From NCBI GenBank assembly GCA_934045905.1, contig OW203767.1, positions 26,482,785 through 26,546,784 of the forward strand: 64,000 nt of DNA, in the 5' to 3' direction. Source of the stretch: Leuctra nigra. Its lineage: Eukaryota; Arthropoda; Insecta; Plecoptera; Leuctridae. The stretch's first letter is position 1. Each line of letters starts with the position of its first letter. The position numbers and the translations under genes are program-made. A model generated the notes under the pieces. That model was not told the origin of the DNA and did no database searches. It saw only the letters and a list, made by a program, of their open reading frames with translations. Below are positions 41,445 through 55,300 of the stretch, one piece after another.

Positions 41445-41996
41445 TTATAACTCCATGTCTTGAGCTTCGTCCTCGCTGAAGTCTGACATGGAAGACTCGC
41501 TGTCCGATGAAACAACTTGACTTCCGGCCGCTCTCAGCGCCTCTTCCGTCGCATACTTTCTGATGTACTCCCGGACTTTCTTTTTATATTCCTCAGGTTT
41601 GTGTAGGTTCATCGCTGCCGCATCTCCATTTAACGGATCAATGGGGTTCGGATAGGTGAGCAGTTGCGGTAGGAACGATTCGAATATGTTTGACAAATCG
41701 TATAACGCTGTCCAAGCTTGGTTGATGACATCCAGACAGACTGCCCCAGATACTTCGTCTATGTTCGGGTGGTAGACCTTATTCATGAAACTGATGGATG
41801 GAGACTTGAATGGGTACTGTTCAGGCAGCATTATCCTGATTTTCCACACTCCACCCTCATATGGGGTGCCCACTGGGCCATAGAACTTGACACAAAACTC
41901 ATTGAGGCCACCAAGAATAGTCACCTCATGTTTACTTTCCACTAATTTGATGACATCCGTGTCCATGCGACGTTTTCCAGCACTTGGTGATGACAT
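41445..41996 (-). CDS. UBE2H: Ubiquitin-conjugating enzyme E2 H (UBE2H), single exon
   Basis: 183 residues, the same length as human UBE2H. It begins [15 protein letters not shown] and ends with the family's acidic tail ([16 protein letters not shown]). The UBC fold is complete: the HPN motif is at residues 76-78 and the active-site cysteine at residue 87 in [11 protein letters not shown]; the [20 protein letters not shown] segment follows. E2 H carries activated ubiquitin by thioester and in animals works with the CTLH/GID ligase complex. The coding region has no intron, unlike the vertebrate gene, yet no frameshift or stop, so it is either a functional retrogene or a lineage that lost introns. 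It is convergent with MRPS28. Confidence 0.94.
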   Translation of the reverse strand: MSSPSAGKRRMDTDVIKLVESKHEVTILGGLNEFCVKFYGPVGTPYEGGVWKIRIMLPEQYPFKSPSISFMNKVYHPNIDEVSGAVCLDVINQAWTALYDLSNIFESFLPQLLTYPNPIDPLNGDAAAMNLHKPEEYKKKVREYIRKYATEEALRAAGSQVVSSDSESSMSDFSEDEAQDMEL

Positions 41997-42598
41997 GATG
42001 AGAATATTGTTGTGCAGCTGGGCTAATTATTGTTTTAGTAATTGCTTGTAATCAAATTCAGTCTGTGTGGGAGAAACTTACTTTGTGCCTGACTACGCAA
42101 TTTGCATTGGGCAATCAGACTGCTATTGTGCGTATGGAAATTATTGTTTTGAAGGAGTAAGTATTGTTCTGATGTGTTTTCACGACATACCACTTATTTT
42201 CGTGATGACTCTGATACTTTTTTCAGTATTCCATTGCATATTACGACACTGATATGAAATATAAACAATTTTTCGGAGACAAAGTACGTTGATCTCGGAC
42301 CTAAACGTCATGAAACTAACAATAACATAATTTTCTTGGAGATGTTGCAACCATGTGTGGTGAAAGTTTCAGATGTCACCACCAGGTAGAAGTTCAACCT
42401 AGCATAGTGCTGTCATCTACTTTCTAAAAGTAAAATTAGTTTTGATATGAGAGTTACTAGCCAATCAGAGACGGAAATTCTTCCACGTGACTTAATATTG
42501 ACTATGTGATTGGCTACTTTCCATCACTAGAGACGGAAGTGCCTATCCACACGGTAGTCGTGACGTCACACGGCTTTTTATGCCGGGCCAAAAGACTT
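41997..42598. other. UBE2H upstream region
   Basis: Noncoding. It should contain the UBE2H promoter and 5' UTR; no TATA box or CpG patch stands out. The phrase CCAATCAGAGACGGAA (about 42461) and a similar one near 42528 (AGAGACGGAAGTG) recur within 70 bp. Confidence 0.4.
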
Positions 42599-42763
42599 GC
42601 AGCTGGAGCTACCCCTGATCCTGTGCGCAGAATGATCTGAAACTTGCCAGTTACGCGCATTGTTGGCGGGATATTTCAAATATCATGAAATCGTTTGTTT
42701 ATGGTACATCATCAGTGTTCAATTATAGCAAAGATTTAATGAGAGATATCTAATACATCCTAT

Positions 42764-43161
42764 TAGAAAATTTATTTTATCGAATAAAAGTGGGTGAATT
42801 ACTCTATTAAAATATTAATTTGGTCGATAGGTATACAAAGCCCTTTACCAATGCTGCTGCTAATTAATGAATATATACATAACTGCACAATAAATTATAA
42901 ATATATATTATCTGCAAACTATTTTCAATAATTGGAAATGGTAATGACAATTAAAAAAATAGAAAATTTCTAGAAAATTTCTTTTATCGAATAAAAGTGG
43001 GTGAATTACTCTATTAAAATATTAATTTGGTCGATAGGTATACAAAGCCCTTTACCAATGCTGCTGCTAATTAATGAATATATACCTAACTGCACAATAA
43101 ATTATAATTATATATTATCTGCAAACTATTTTCAATAATTGGAAATGGTAATGACAATTAA
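42764..43161. repeat. 207-bp tandem duplication
   Basis: The block starting near AGAAAATTT and TATCGAATAAAAGTGGGTG at about 42764 is repeated 207 bp later (from about 42971) with very few differences; both copies end at GGTAATGACAATTAA (42954 and 43161). Confidence 0.88.
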
Positions 43162-44267
43162 CTATAATTTGCATAAATCTCCGGACTCGAGACCTAATCT
43201 TAACACTGAATGTAAAGACCATTCAAAAACGCAAGAGTGTGGTTTATGATTGATTGAGAATGATTATTGTATAGATTGTATTTTTATGTACACACTAAAG
43301 TACAACATTTGTATTTTCCAGTTGGCATCCAAAAAGAATGTGATGTTTCTTGAAGACGCAGTAGTTACTTGCTTAAACCATCCACGCATAAACAGATAAC
43401 ATTTGCACACTTAAACTTAAACTCTCTTGAATTTAAAATTATAACATCAAATAATATCGAAGATTCAAAATTAAAGTTCAGAGACTTCACTACACCTACT
43501 ACTTCAGTGGCCAGTGGATACATACATTTCAACATATTTCCTGTCGTTAATCAGTTATTAATCTCCAACTTCATACAATATCAGATAATTTCAGGTTTAT
43601 TTCACAATTATCTTGAAAATATTATGGTTTTCGAATTACATCAGAATTCTGGATACATCAGTTTTAAAATTATAGACCGGAGATTTTAATATCAACATTT
43701 CCAATCATTGTAAAATATGGTTTGATATCATATAATTATTAATCCGTACCTCAGAGGTAGAAGGTCCGAAGTCCATTACAATAAATATTCTTGATTGGAT
43801 TTTTACAAAACCAGTAGGATTATGCCTTCGTTCAATCATAATTTAGTAATGTGTCAGTGTCATTTTAGTAATAGATTACTTCAATAACCGTATTTGTTGA
43901 TATCAGTCAGATACAGCTTGACAAAAGTAAAAAGAAAAACAACTCACAGAATAAATTATATACAGAGGAAGATGTATCAAAACATATCGTATGAGAAAAA
44001 AAAACATGGTTTAACATGGTATTATTATAATTAATAATAATACAAAAGAAAATGACAGCACAGCAGCTACTCCAAGGAACGTAATGGGGCCAATTTTTGA
44101 TTTCATATTTAATAATTTGATATTTTAAAATATAAAATAGTAATATAAAATATAGTTATTATCCACTTTTATTCCATAAAAGCTATTTTCTAACTCTTAG
44201 AATGCATTAAATTTGTTCAACTAAAATTTTACCTTAATTTAACATAACTCCATGATTTAACATTGAA
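43162..44267. other. Interior of the inverted-repeat region
   Basis: AT-rich. The 106-codon frame at 43369-43689 is lysine, isoleucine and asparagine rich, as chance frames in such sequence are, and shows no motif. Nothing else recognised. Confidence 0.4.
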
Positions 44268-45180
44268 TAAACAAACGATTTAATCATATTTGAATTATCC
44301 CGCCAACAATGCGCGTAACTGAGACGTTTCAGGCCATTCTGCGCACCGGATCAGGGGTAGCTCCAGCTGCCAGTGCAGAGTGGGGTTCTTTTTTATAATT
44401 TTTGTTAAGCCTATTTTTTTTCGAAAAGTGTTTTATTACATTTTTCGGCATAACGTTGTGTAGGCTTCAAGAAAATTCGATAAAAACAGGGGGGTGCCAC
44501 TTTAGAAGTAGCTCATATTGAAAAATTTTTGTTTGTTTCCTACTTTGTGACGAATCTATTACTCTTAGAGAGCTGAAAATGATACACCATATAGATGATG
44601 GAGAGAGGCTTAAAAAGTGCAGAAACATTTTTTTCTGTCAGACGCTCCGATACGCCGCATTTCTTAGTTTATGTCCTTCAGAAGCAGAAGGGCACAATCC
44701 TGATAGGTTTTCATCAATTTTTTGTCACTGTAGGTTAAAGCTTGTTAAGGGTCAGCTACGCTCGCATCGCTCGCTTCGCTAACCTACCCTCACCTAACTT
44801 TATTATAAAATTATCTGACCGGGCAACGTCGGGCGACTCCAGGAGGCAGAGGGGAGATTTTTTTTTACATGTTAATGTTAAGCCCATTATTTTCGAAAAG
44901 TGTTTTATTTCATTTCTCGGCATAACGTTGTGTAGGCTTCAAGAAAATGCGATAAAAATAGGGGGGTGCCACTTTAGAAGTAGCTCATATTGATATTTTT
45001 TTATTTGTTTCCTACTTTGTGACGAATCTATTACTCTAAGAGAGTTGACAACGTTACCCTATATAGTAGATGGTGAGAGGCTTAAAAAGTGCAGAAACAC
45101 TTTTTTATGTCAGACTCTCCGATTCGCCGGAATTAATTGTTCGTGTTATTCAGAAGCTGATGGGTCCACCCCCGATAGAT

Positions 45181-45420
45181 TTTCATCCATTTTTTTGTCA
45201 ATGTATATTGACCAACAATGTAGGTTAGCCTACAAAGGTAACAATGTAACAATTAACAATGTTCCTTAGATTTTCATCATTTCCTAGGTTTTCATCCATT
45301 TTTTTGTCAATGTATATTGACCAACAATGTAGGTTAGCCTACAAAGGTAACAATGTAACAATTAACAATGTTCCTTAGATTTTCCTCATTTCCTAGGTTT
45401 TCATCCATTTTTTAGTCAAT
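45181..45420 (+). repeat. 109-bp tandem repeats inside satellite subunit B (example)
   Basis: TTTCATCCATTTTTT recurs at 45181, 45290 and 45399, exactly 109 bp apart. The first two copies are complete and the third leads into the GGAGGTTAAAGC block. Each complete copy carries two dyads, GTCAAT-GTAT-ATTGAC and TGTAGG-TTAG-CCTACA. The arrangement is repeated in every B subunit. Confidence 0.9.
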
Positions 45421-47052
45421 GGAGGTTAAAGCTTGTGATGAGTCAGCTACGCTCGCTTCGCTAACCTCTATTAACCTAACTTTATTATATAATAATCTGA
45501 CAGGGCAGCGTCGGGCGACTCCAAGGGGGCAGAGTGGGGTTCTTTTTTATAATTTTATTTTTAAGCCTATTTTTTTTCGAAAAGTGTTTTATTACATTTC
45601 TCGGCATAACGTTGTGTAGGCTTCAAGAAAATTCGATAAAAACAGGGGGGTGCCACTTTAGAAGTAGCTCATATTGAAAATTTTTTGTTTGTTTCCTACT
45701 TTGTGACGAATCTATTACTCTTAGAGAGCTGAAAATGATACACCATATAGATGATGGAGAGAGGCTTAAAAAGTGCAGAAACACTTTTTTCTGTTAGACG
45801 CTCTGATACGCCGCATTTCTTAGTTTATTTCCTTCGGAAGCAGAAGGGCACAATCCTGATAGGTTTTCATCAATTTTTTGTCACTGTAGGTTAAAGCTTG
45901 TTAAGGGTCAGCTACGCTCGCTTCGCTCGCTTCGCTAACCTACCCTCACCTAACTTTATTATAAAATTATCTGACCGGGCAACGTCGGGCGACTCCAGGA
46001 GGCAGAGGGGAGATTTTTTTTTACATGTTAATGTCAAGCCTATTATTTTCGAAAAGTGTTTTATTTCATTTCTCGGCATAACGTTGTGTAGGCTTCAAGA
46101 AAATGCGATAAAAATAGGGGGGTGCCACTTTAGAAGTAGCTCATATTGATATTTTTTTATTTGTTTCCTACTTTGTGACGAATCTATTACTCTTAGAGAG
46201 TTGACAACGTTACTCTATATAGTAGATGGTGAGAGGCTTAAAAAGTGCAGAAACACTTTTTTATGTCATACTCTCCGATTCGCCGGAATTAACTGTTCGT
46301 GTTATTCAGAAGCTTATGGGTCCACCCCCGATAGATTTTCATCCATTTTTTTGTCAATGAATATTGACCAACAATGTAGGTTAGCCTACAAAGATAACAA
46401 TGTAACAATTAACAATGTTCCTTAGATTTTCATCATTTCCTAGGTTTTCATCCATTTTTTTGTCAATGTATATTGACCAACAATGTAGGTTAGCCTACAA
46501 AGGTAACAATGTATCAATTAACAATGTTCCTTAGATTTTCATCATTTCCTAGGTTTCATCCATTTTTTAGTCAATGGAGGTTAAAGCTTGTGATGAGTCA
46601 GCTACGCTCGCTTCGCTAACCTGTATTAACCTAACTTTATTATATAATAATCTGACAGGGCAGCGTCGGGCGACTTCAAGGGGGCAGAGTGGGGTTCTTT
46701 TTTATAATTTTATTTTTAAGCCTATTTTTTTTCGAAAAGTGTTTTATTACATTTCTCGGCATAACGTTGTGTAGGCTTCAAGAAAATTCGATAAAAACAG
46801 GGGGGTGCCACTTTAGAATTAGCTCATATTGAAAAATTTTTGTTTGTTTCCTACTTTGTGACGAATCTATTACTCTTAGAGAGCTGAAAATGATACACCA
46901 TATAGATGATGGAGAGAGGCTTAAAAAGTGCAAAAACACTTTTTTCTGTCAGACGCTCCGATACGCCGCATTTCTTAGTTTATGTCCTTCAGAAGCAGAA
47001 GGGCACAATCCTGATAGGTTTTCATCAATTTTTTGTCACTGTAGGTTAAAGC

Positions 47053-49362
47053 TTGTTAAGGGTCAGCTACGCTCGCTTCGCTCGCTTCGCTAACCTACCC
47101 TCACCTAACTTTATTATAAAATTATCTGACCGGGCAACGTCGGGCGACTCCAGGAGGCAGAGGGGAGATTTTTTTTTACATGTTAATGTTAAGCCTATTA
47201 TTTTCGAAAAGTGTTTTATTTCATTTCTCGGCATAACGTTGTGTAGGCTTCAAGAAAATGCGATAAAAATAGGGGGGTGCCACTTTAGAAGTAGCTCATA
47301 TTGATATTTTTTTATTTGTTTCCTACTTTGTGACGAATCTATTACTCTAAGAGAGTTGACAACGTTACCCGATATAGTAGATGGTGAGAGGCTTAAAAAG
47401 TGCAGAAACACTTTTTTATGTCAGACTCTCCGATTCGCCGGAATTAATTGTTCGTGTTATTCAGAAGCTGATGGGTCCACCCCCGATAGATTTTCATCCA
47501 TTTTTTTGTCAATGTATATTGACCAACAATGTAGGTTAGCCTACAAAGGTAACAATGTAACAATTAACAATGTTCCTTAGATTTTCATCATTTCCTAGGT
47601 TTTCATCCATTTTTTTGTCAATGTATATTGACCAACAATGTAGGTTAGCCTACAAAGGTAACAATGTAACAATTAACAATGTTCCTTAGATTTTCCTCAT
47701 TTCCTAGGTTTTCATCCATTTTTTAGTCAATGGAGGTTAAAGCTTGTGATAAGTCAGCTACGCTCGCTTCACTAACCTCTATTAACCTAACTTTATTATA
47801 TAATAATCTGACAGGGCAGCGTCGGGCGACTCCAAGGGGGCAGAGTGGGGTTCTTTTTTATAATTTTATTTTTTAACCTATTTTTTTTCGAAAAGTGTTT
47901 TATTACATTTCTCGGCATAACGTTGTGTAGGCTTCAAGAAAATTCGATAAAAACAGGGGGGTGCCACTTTAGAAGTAGCTCATATTGAAAATTTTTTGTT
48001 TGTTTCCTACTTTGTGACGAATCTATTACTCTTAGAGAGCTGAAAATGATACACCATATAGATGATGGAGAGAGGCTTAAAAAGTGCAGAAACACTTTTT
48101 TCTGTTAGACGCTCCGATACGCCGCATTTCTTAGTTTATTTCCTTCAGAAGCAGAAGGGCACAATCCTGATAGGTTTTCATCAATTTTTTGTCACTGTAG
48201 GTTAAAGCTTGTTAAGGTTCAGCTACGCTCGCTTCGCTCGCTTCGCTAACCTACCCTCACCTAACTTTATTATAAAATTATCTGACCGGGCAACGTCGGG
48301 CGACTCCAGGAGGCAGAGGGGAGATTTTTTTTTACATGTTAATGTTAAGCCTATTATTTTCGAAAAGTGTTTTATTTCATTTCTCGGCATAACGTTGTGT
48401 AGGCTTCAAGAAAATGCGATAAAAATAGGGGGGTGCCACTTTAGAAGTAGCTCATATTGATATTTTTTTATTTGTTTCCTACTTTGTGACGAATCTATTA
48501 CTCTTAGAGAGTTGACAACGTTACTCTATATAGTAGATGGTGAGAGGCTTAAAAAGTGCAGAAACACTTTTTTATGTCATACTCTCCGATTCGCCGGAAT
48601 TAACTGTTCGTGTTATTCAGAAGCTTATGGGTCCACCCCCGATAGATTTTCATCCATTTTTTTGTCAATGAATATTGACCAACAATGTAGGTTAGCCAAC
48701 AAAGTTAACAATGTAACAATTAACAATGTTCCTTAGATTTTCATCATTTCCTAGGTTTTCATCCATTTTTTTGTCAATGTATATTGACCAACAATGTAGG
48801 TTAGCCTACAAAGGTAACAATGTATCAATTAACAATGTTCCTTAGATTTTCCTCATTTCTTAGGTTTCATCCATTTTTTAGTCAATGGAGGTTAAAGCTT
48901 GTGATGAGTCAGCTACGCTCGCTTCGCTAACCTGTATTAACCTAACTTTATTATATAATAATCTGACAGGGCAGCGTCGGGCGACTCCAAGGGGGCAGAG
49001 TGGGGTTCTTTTTTATAATTTTATTTTTAAGCCTATTTTTTTTCGAAAAGTGTTTTATTACATTTCTCGGCATAACGTTGTGTAGGCTTCAAGAAAATTC
49101 GATAAAAACAGGGGGGTGCCACTTTAGAATTAGCTCATATTGAAAAAATTTTGTTTGTTTCCTACTTTGTGACGAATCTATTACTCTTAGAGAGCTGAAA
49201 ATGATACACCATATAGATGATGGAGAGAGGCTTAAAAAGTGCAAAACACTTTTTTCTGTCAGACGCTCCGATACGCCGCATTTCTTAGTTTATGTCCTTC
49301 AGAAGCAGAAGGGCACAATCCTGATAGGTTTTCATCAATTTTTTGTCACTGTAGGTTAAAGC
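47053..49362 (+). repeat. 2310-bp higher-order unit (example)
   Basis: Two successive 1155-bp units differ by shared diagnostic bases, for example GTTAAGGGTCAGC versus GTTAAGGTTCAGC, CTAAGAGAG versus CTTAGAGAG, TGTCAGACTC versus TGTCATACTC, and AGCTGATGG versus AGCTTATGG. These alternate strictly across the array, so the true repeat is a two-unit block. Confidence 0.85.
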
Positions 49363-52300
49363 TTGTTAAGGGTCAGCTACGCTCGCTTCGCTCGCTTCGC
49401 TAACCTACCCTCACCTAACTTTATTATAAAATTATCTGACCGGGCAACGTCGGGCGACTCCAGAAGGCAGAGGGGAGATTTTTTTTTACATGTTAATGTT
49501 AAGCCTATTATTTTCGAAAAGTGTTTTATTTCATTTCTCGGCATAACGTTGTGTAGGCTTCAAGAAAATGCGATAAAAATAGGGGGGTGCCACTTTAGAA
49601 GTAGCTCATATTGATATTTTTTTATTTGTTTCCTACTTTGTGACGAATCTATTACTCTAAGAGAGTTGACAACGTTACCCTATATAGTAGATGGTGAGAG
49701 GCTTAAAAAGTGCAGAAACACTTTTTTATGTCAGACTCTCCGATTCGCCGGAATTAGCTGTTCGTGTTATTCAGAAGCTGATGGGTCCACCCCCGATAGA
49801 TTTTCATCCATTTTTTTGTCAATGTATATTGACCAACAATGTAGGTTAGCCTACAAAGGTAACAATGTAACAATTAACAATGTTCCTTAGATTTTCATCA
49901 TTTCCTAGGTTTTCATCCATTTTTTTGTCAATGTATATTGACCAACAATGTAGGTTAGCCTACAAAGGTAACAATGTAACAATTAACAATGTTCCTTAGA
50001 TTTTCCTCATTTCCTAGGTTTTCATCCATTTTTTAGTCAATGGAGGTTAAAGCTTGTGATAAGTCAGCTACGCTCGCTTCGCTAACCTCTATTAACCTAA
50101 CTTTATTATATAATAATCTGACAGGGCAGCGTCGGGCGACACCAAGGGGGCAGAGTGGGGTTCTTTTTTATAATTTTATTTTTTAACCTATTTTTTTTCG
50201 AAAAGTGTTTTATTACATTTCTCGGCATAACGTTGTGTAGGCTTCAAGAAAATTCGATAAAAACAGGGGGGTGCCACTTTAGAAGTAGCTCATATTGAAA
50301 ATTTTTTGTTTGTTTCCTACTTTGTGACGAATCTATTACTCTTAGAGAGCTGAAAATGATACACCATATAGATGATGGAGAGAGGCTTAAAAAGTGCAGA
50401 AACACTTTTTTCTGTTAGACGCTCCGATACGCCGCATTTCTTAGTTTATTTCCTTCAGAAGCAGAAGGGCACAATCCTGATAGGTTTTCATCAATTTTTT
50501 GTCACTGTAGGTTAAAGCTTGTTAAGGTTCAGCTACGCTCGCTTCGCTCGCTTCGCTAACCTACCCTCACCTAACTTTATTATAAAATTATCTGACCGGG
50601 TAACGTCGGGCGACTCCAGGAGGCAGAGGGGAGATTTTTTTTTACATGTTAATGTTAAGCCTATTATTTTCGAAAAGTGTTTTATTTCATTTCTCGGCAT
50701 AACGTTGTGTAGGCTTCAAGAAAATGCGATAAAAATAGGGGGGTGCCACTTTAGAAGTAGCTCATATTGATATTTTTTTATTTGTTTCCTACTTTGTGAC
50801 GAATCTATTACTCTTAGAGAGTTGACAACGTTACTCTATATAGTAGATGGTGAGAGGCTTAAAAAGTGCAGAAACACTTTTTTATGTCATACTCTCCGAT
50901 TCGCCGGAATTAACTGTTCGTGTTATTCAGAAGCTTATGGGTCCACCCCCGATAGATTTTCATCCATTTTTTTGTCAATGAATATTGACCAACAATGTAG
51001 GTTAGCCTACAAAGTTAACAATGTAACAATTAACAATGTTCCTTAGATTTTCATCATTTCCTAGGTTTTCATCCATTTTTTTGTCAATGTATATTGACCA
51101 ACAATGTAGGTTAGCCTACAAAGGTAACAATGTATCAATTAACAATGTTCCTTAGATTTTCCTCATTTCCTAGGTTTCATCCATTTTTTAGTCAATGGAG
51201 GTTAAAGCTTGTGATGAGTCAGCTACGCTCGCTTCGCTAACCTGTATTAACCTAACTTTATTATATAATAATCTGACAGGGCAGCGTCGGGCGACTCCAA
51301 GGGGGCAGAGTGGGGTTCTTTTTTATAATTTTATTTTTAAGCCTATTTTTTTTCGAAAAGTGTTTTATTACATTTCTCGGCATAACGTTGTGTAGGCTTC
51401 AAGAAAATTCGATAAAAACAGGGGGGTGCCACTTTAGAATTAGCTCATATTGAAAAAATTGTGTTTGTTTCCTACTTTGTGACGAATCTATTACTCTTAG
51501 AGAGCTGAAAATGATACACCATATAGATGATGGAGAGAGGCTTAAAAAGTGCAAAAACACTTTTTTCTGTCAGACGCTCCGATACGCCGCATTTCTTAGT
51601 TTATGTCCTTCAGAAGCAGAAGGGCACAATCCTGATAGGTTTTCATCAATTTTTTGTCACTGTAGGTTAAAGCTTGTTAAGGGTCAGCTACGCTCGCTTC
51701 GCTCGCTTCGCTAACCTACCCTCACCTAACTTTATTATAAAATTATCTGACCGGGCAACGTCGGGCGACTCCAGGAGGCAGAGGGGAGATTTTTTTTTAC
51801 ATGTTAATGTTAAGCCTATTATTTTCGAAAAGGTTTTTATTTCATTTCTCGGCATAACGTTGTGTAGGCTTCAAGAAAATGCGATAAAAATAGGGGGGTG
51901 CCACTTTAGAAGTAGCTCATATTGATATTATTTATTTGTTTCCTACTTTGTGACGAATCTATTACTCTAAGAGAGTTGACAACGTTACCCTATATAGTAG
52001 ATGGTGAGAGGCTTAAAAAGTGCAGAAACACTTTTTTATGTCAGACTCTCCGATTCGCCGGAATTAGCTGTTCGTGTTATTCAGAAGCTGATGGGTCCAC
52101 CCCCGATAGATTTTCATCCATTTTTTTGTCAATGTATATTGACCAACAATGTAGGTTAGCCTACAAAGGTAACAATGTAACAATTAACAATGTTCCTTAG
52201 ATTTTCATCATTTCCTAGGTTTTCATCCATTTTTTTGTCAATGTATATTGACCAACAATGTAGGTTAGCCTACAAAGGTAACAATGTAACAATTAACAAT

Positions 52301-55300
52301 GTTCCTTAGATTTTCCTCATTTCCTAGGTTTTCATCCATTTTTTAGTCAATGGAGGTTAAAGCTTGTGATAAGTCAGCTACGCTCGCTTCGCTAACCTCT
52401 ATTAACCTAACTTTATTATATAATAATCTGACAGGGCAGCGTCGGGCGACACCAAGGGGGCAGAGTGGGGTTCTTTTTTATAATTTTATTTTTTAACCTA
52501 TTTTTTTTCGAAAAGTGTTTTATTACATTTCTCGGCATAACGTTGTGTAGGCTTCAAGAAAATTCGATAAAAACAGGGGGGTGCCACTTTAGAAGTAGCT
52601 CATATTGAAAATTTATTGTTTGTTTCCTACTTTGTGACGAATCTATTACTCTTAGAGAGCTGAAAATGATACACCATATAGATGATGGAGAGAGGCTTAA
52701 AAAGTGCAGAAACACTTTTTTCTGTTAGACGCTCCGATACGCCGCATTTCTTAGTTTATTTCCTTCAGAAGCAGAAGGGCACAATCCTGATAGGTTTTCA
52801 TCAATTTTTTGTCACTGTAGGTTAAAGCTTGTTAAGGTTCAGCTACGCTCGCTTCGCTCGCTTCGCTAACCTACCCTCACCTAACTTTATTATAAAATTA
52901 TCTGACCGGGCAACGTCGGGCGACTCCAGGAGGCAGAGGGGAGATTTTTTTTTACATGTTAATGTTAAGCCTATTATTTTCGAAAAGTGTTTTATTTCAT
53001 TTCTCGGCATAACGTTGTGTAGGCTTCAAGAAAATGCGATAAAAATAGGGGGGTGCCACTTTAGAAGTAGCTCATATTGATATTTTTTTATTTGTTTCCT
53101 ACTTTGTGACGAATCTATTACTCTTAGAGAGTTGACAACGTTACTCTATATAGTAGATGGTGAGAGGCTTAAAAAGTGCAGAAACACTTTTTTATGTCAT
53201 ACTCTCCGATTCGCCGGAATTAACTGTTCGTGTTATTCAGAAGCTTATGGGTCCACCCCCGATAGATTTTCATCCATTTTTTTGTCAATGAATATTGACC
53301 AACAATGTAGGTTAGCCTACAAAGTTAACAATGTAACAATTAACAATGTTCCTTAGATTTTCATCATTTCCTAGGTTTTCATCCATTTTTTTGTCAATGT
53401 ATATTGACCAACAATGTAGGTTAGCCTACAAAGGTAACAATGTATCAATTAACAATGTTCCTTAGATTTTCCTCATTTCCTAGGTTTCATCCATTTTTTA
53501 GTCAATGGAGGTTAAAGCTTGTGATGAGTCATCTACGCTCGCTTCGCTAACCTGTATTAACCTAACTTTATTATATAATAATCTGACAGGGCAGCGTCGG
53601 GCGACTCCAAGGGGGCAGAGTGGGGTTCTTTTTTATAATTTTATTTTTAAGCCTATTTTTTTTCGAAAAGTGTTTTATTACATTTCTCGGCATAACGTTG
53701 TGTAGGCTTCAAGAAAATTCGATAAAAACAGGGGGGTGCCACTTTAGAATTAGCTCATATTGAAAAAATTTTGTTTGTTTCCTACTTTGTGACGAATCTA
53801 TTACTCTTAGAGAGCTGAAAATGATACACCATATAGATGATGGAGAGAGGCTTAAAAAGTGCAAAACACATTTTTCTGTCAGACGCTCCGATACGCCGCA
53901 TTTCTTAGTTTATGTCCTTCAGAAGCAGAAGGGCACAATCCTGATAGGTTTTCATCAATTTTTTGTCACTGTAGGTTAAAGCTTGTTAAGGGTCAGCTAC
54001 GCTCGCTTCGCTCGCTTCGCTAACCTACCCTCACCTAACTTTATTATAAAATTATCTGACCGGGCAACGTCGGGCGACTCCAGAAGGCAGAGGGGAGATT
54101 TTTTTTTACATGTTAATGTTAAGCCTATTATTTTCGAAAAGTGTTTTATTTCATTTCTCGGCATAACGTTGTGTAGGCTTCAAGAAAATGCGATAAAAAT
54201 AGGGGGGTGCCACTTTAGAAGTAGCTCATATTGATATTTTTTTATTTGTTTCCTACTTTGTGACGAATCTATTACTCTAAGAGAGTTGACAACGTTACCC
54301 TATATAGTAGATGGTGAGAGGCTTAAAAAGTGCAGAAACACTTTTTTATGTCAGACTCTCCGATTCGCCGGAATTAATTGTTCGTGTTATTCAGAAGCTG
54401 ATGGGTCCACCCCCGATAGATTTTCATCCATTTTTTTGTCAATGTATATTGACCAACAATGTAGGTTAGCCTACAAAGGTAACAATGTAACAATTAACAA
54501 TGTTCCTTAGATTTTCATCATTTCCTAGGTTTTCATCCATTTTTTTGTCAATGTATATTGACCAACAATGTAGGTTAGCCTACAAAGGTAACAATGTAAC
54601 AATTAACAATGTTCCTTAGATTTTCCTCATTTCCTAGGTTTTCATCCATTTTTTAGTCAATGGAGGTTAAAGCTTGTGATAAGTCAGCTACGCTCGCTTC
54701 GCTAACCTCTATTAACCTAACTTTATTATATAATAATCTGACAGGGCAGCGTCGGGCGACTCCAAGGGGGCAGAGTGGGGTTCTTTTTTATAATTTTATT
54801 TTTTAACCTATTTTTTTTCGAAAAGTGTTTTATTACATTTCTCGGCATAACGTTGTGTAGGCTTCAAGAAAATTCGATAAAAACAGGGGGGTGCCACTTT
54901 AGAAGTAGCTCATATTGAAAATTTTTTGTTTGTTTCCTACTTTGTGACGAATCTATTACTCTTAGAGAGCTGAAAATGATACACCATATAGATGATGGAG
55001 AGAGGCTTAAAAAGTGCAGAAACACTTTTTTCTGTTAGACGCTCCGATACGCCGCATTTCTTAGTTTATTTCCTTCAGAAGCAGAAGGGCACAATCCTGA
55101 TAGGTTTTCATCAATTTTTTGTCACTGTAGGTTAAAGCTTGTTAAGGTTCAGCTACGCTCGCTTCGCTCGCTTCGCTAACCTACCCTCACCTAACTTTAT
55201 TATAAAATTATCTGACCGGGCAACGTCGGGCGACTCCAGGAGGCAGAGGGGAGATTTTTTTTTACATGTTAATGTTAAGCCTATTATTTTCGAAAAGTGT

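Larger units (their letters stand above)
42599..44370. mobile_element. 1.77-kb region bounded by ~104-bp inverted repeats
   Basis: The left arm 42599-42702 begins GCAGCTGGAGCTACCCCTGA and its inverted copy is at 44268-44370; matches continue through GTGCGCAGAATG, AGTTACGCGCATTGTTGGCG and TCGTTTGTTTAT with several mismatches. No matching 8-bp or TTAA flanks were found. The interior has a 207-bp tandem duplication and an open frame of 106 codons (43369-43689) that I do not recognise. The right arm stops about 6 bp before the satellite array begins. Confidence 0.65.

Noticed and set aside
43369..43689. 106-codon frame as a transposase of the inverted-repeat element
   Set aside because: Too short, no catalytic motif, composition as expected by chance in AT-rich DNA.
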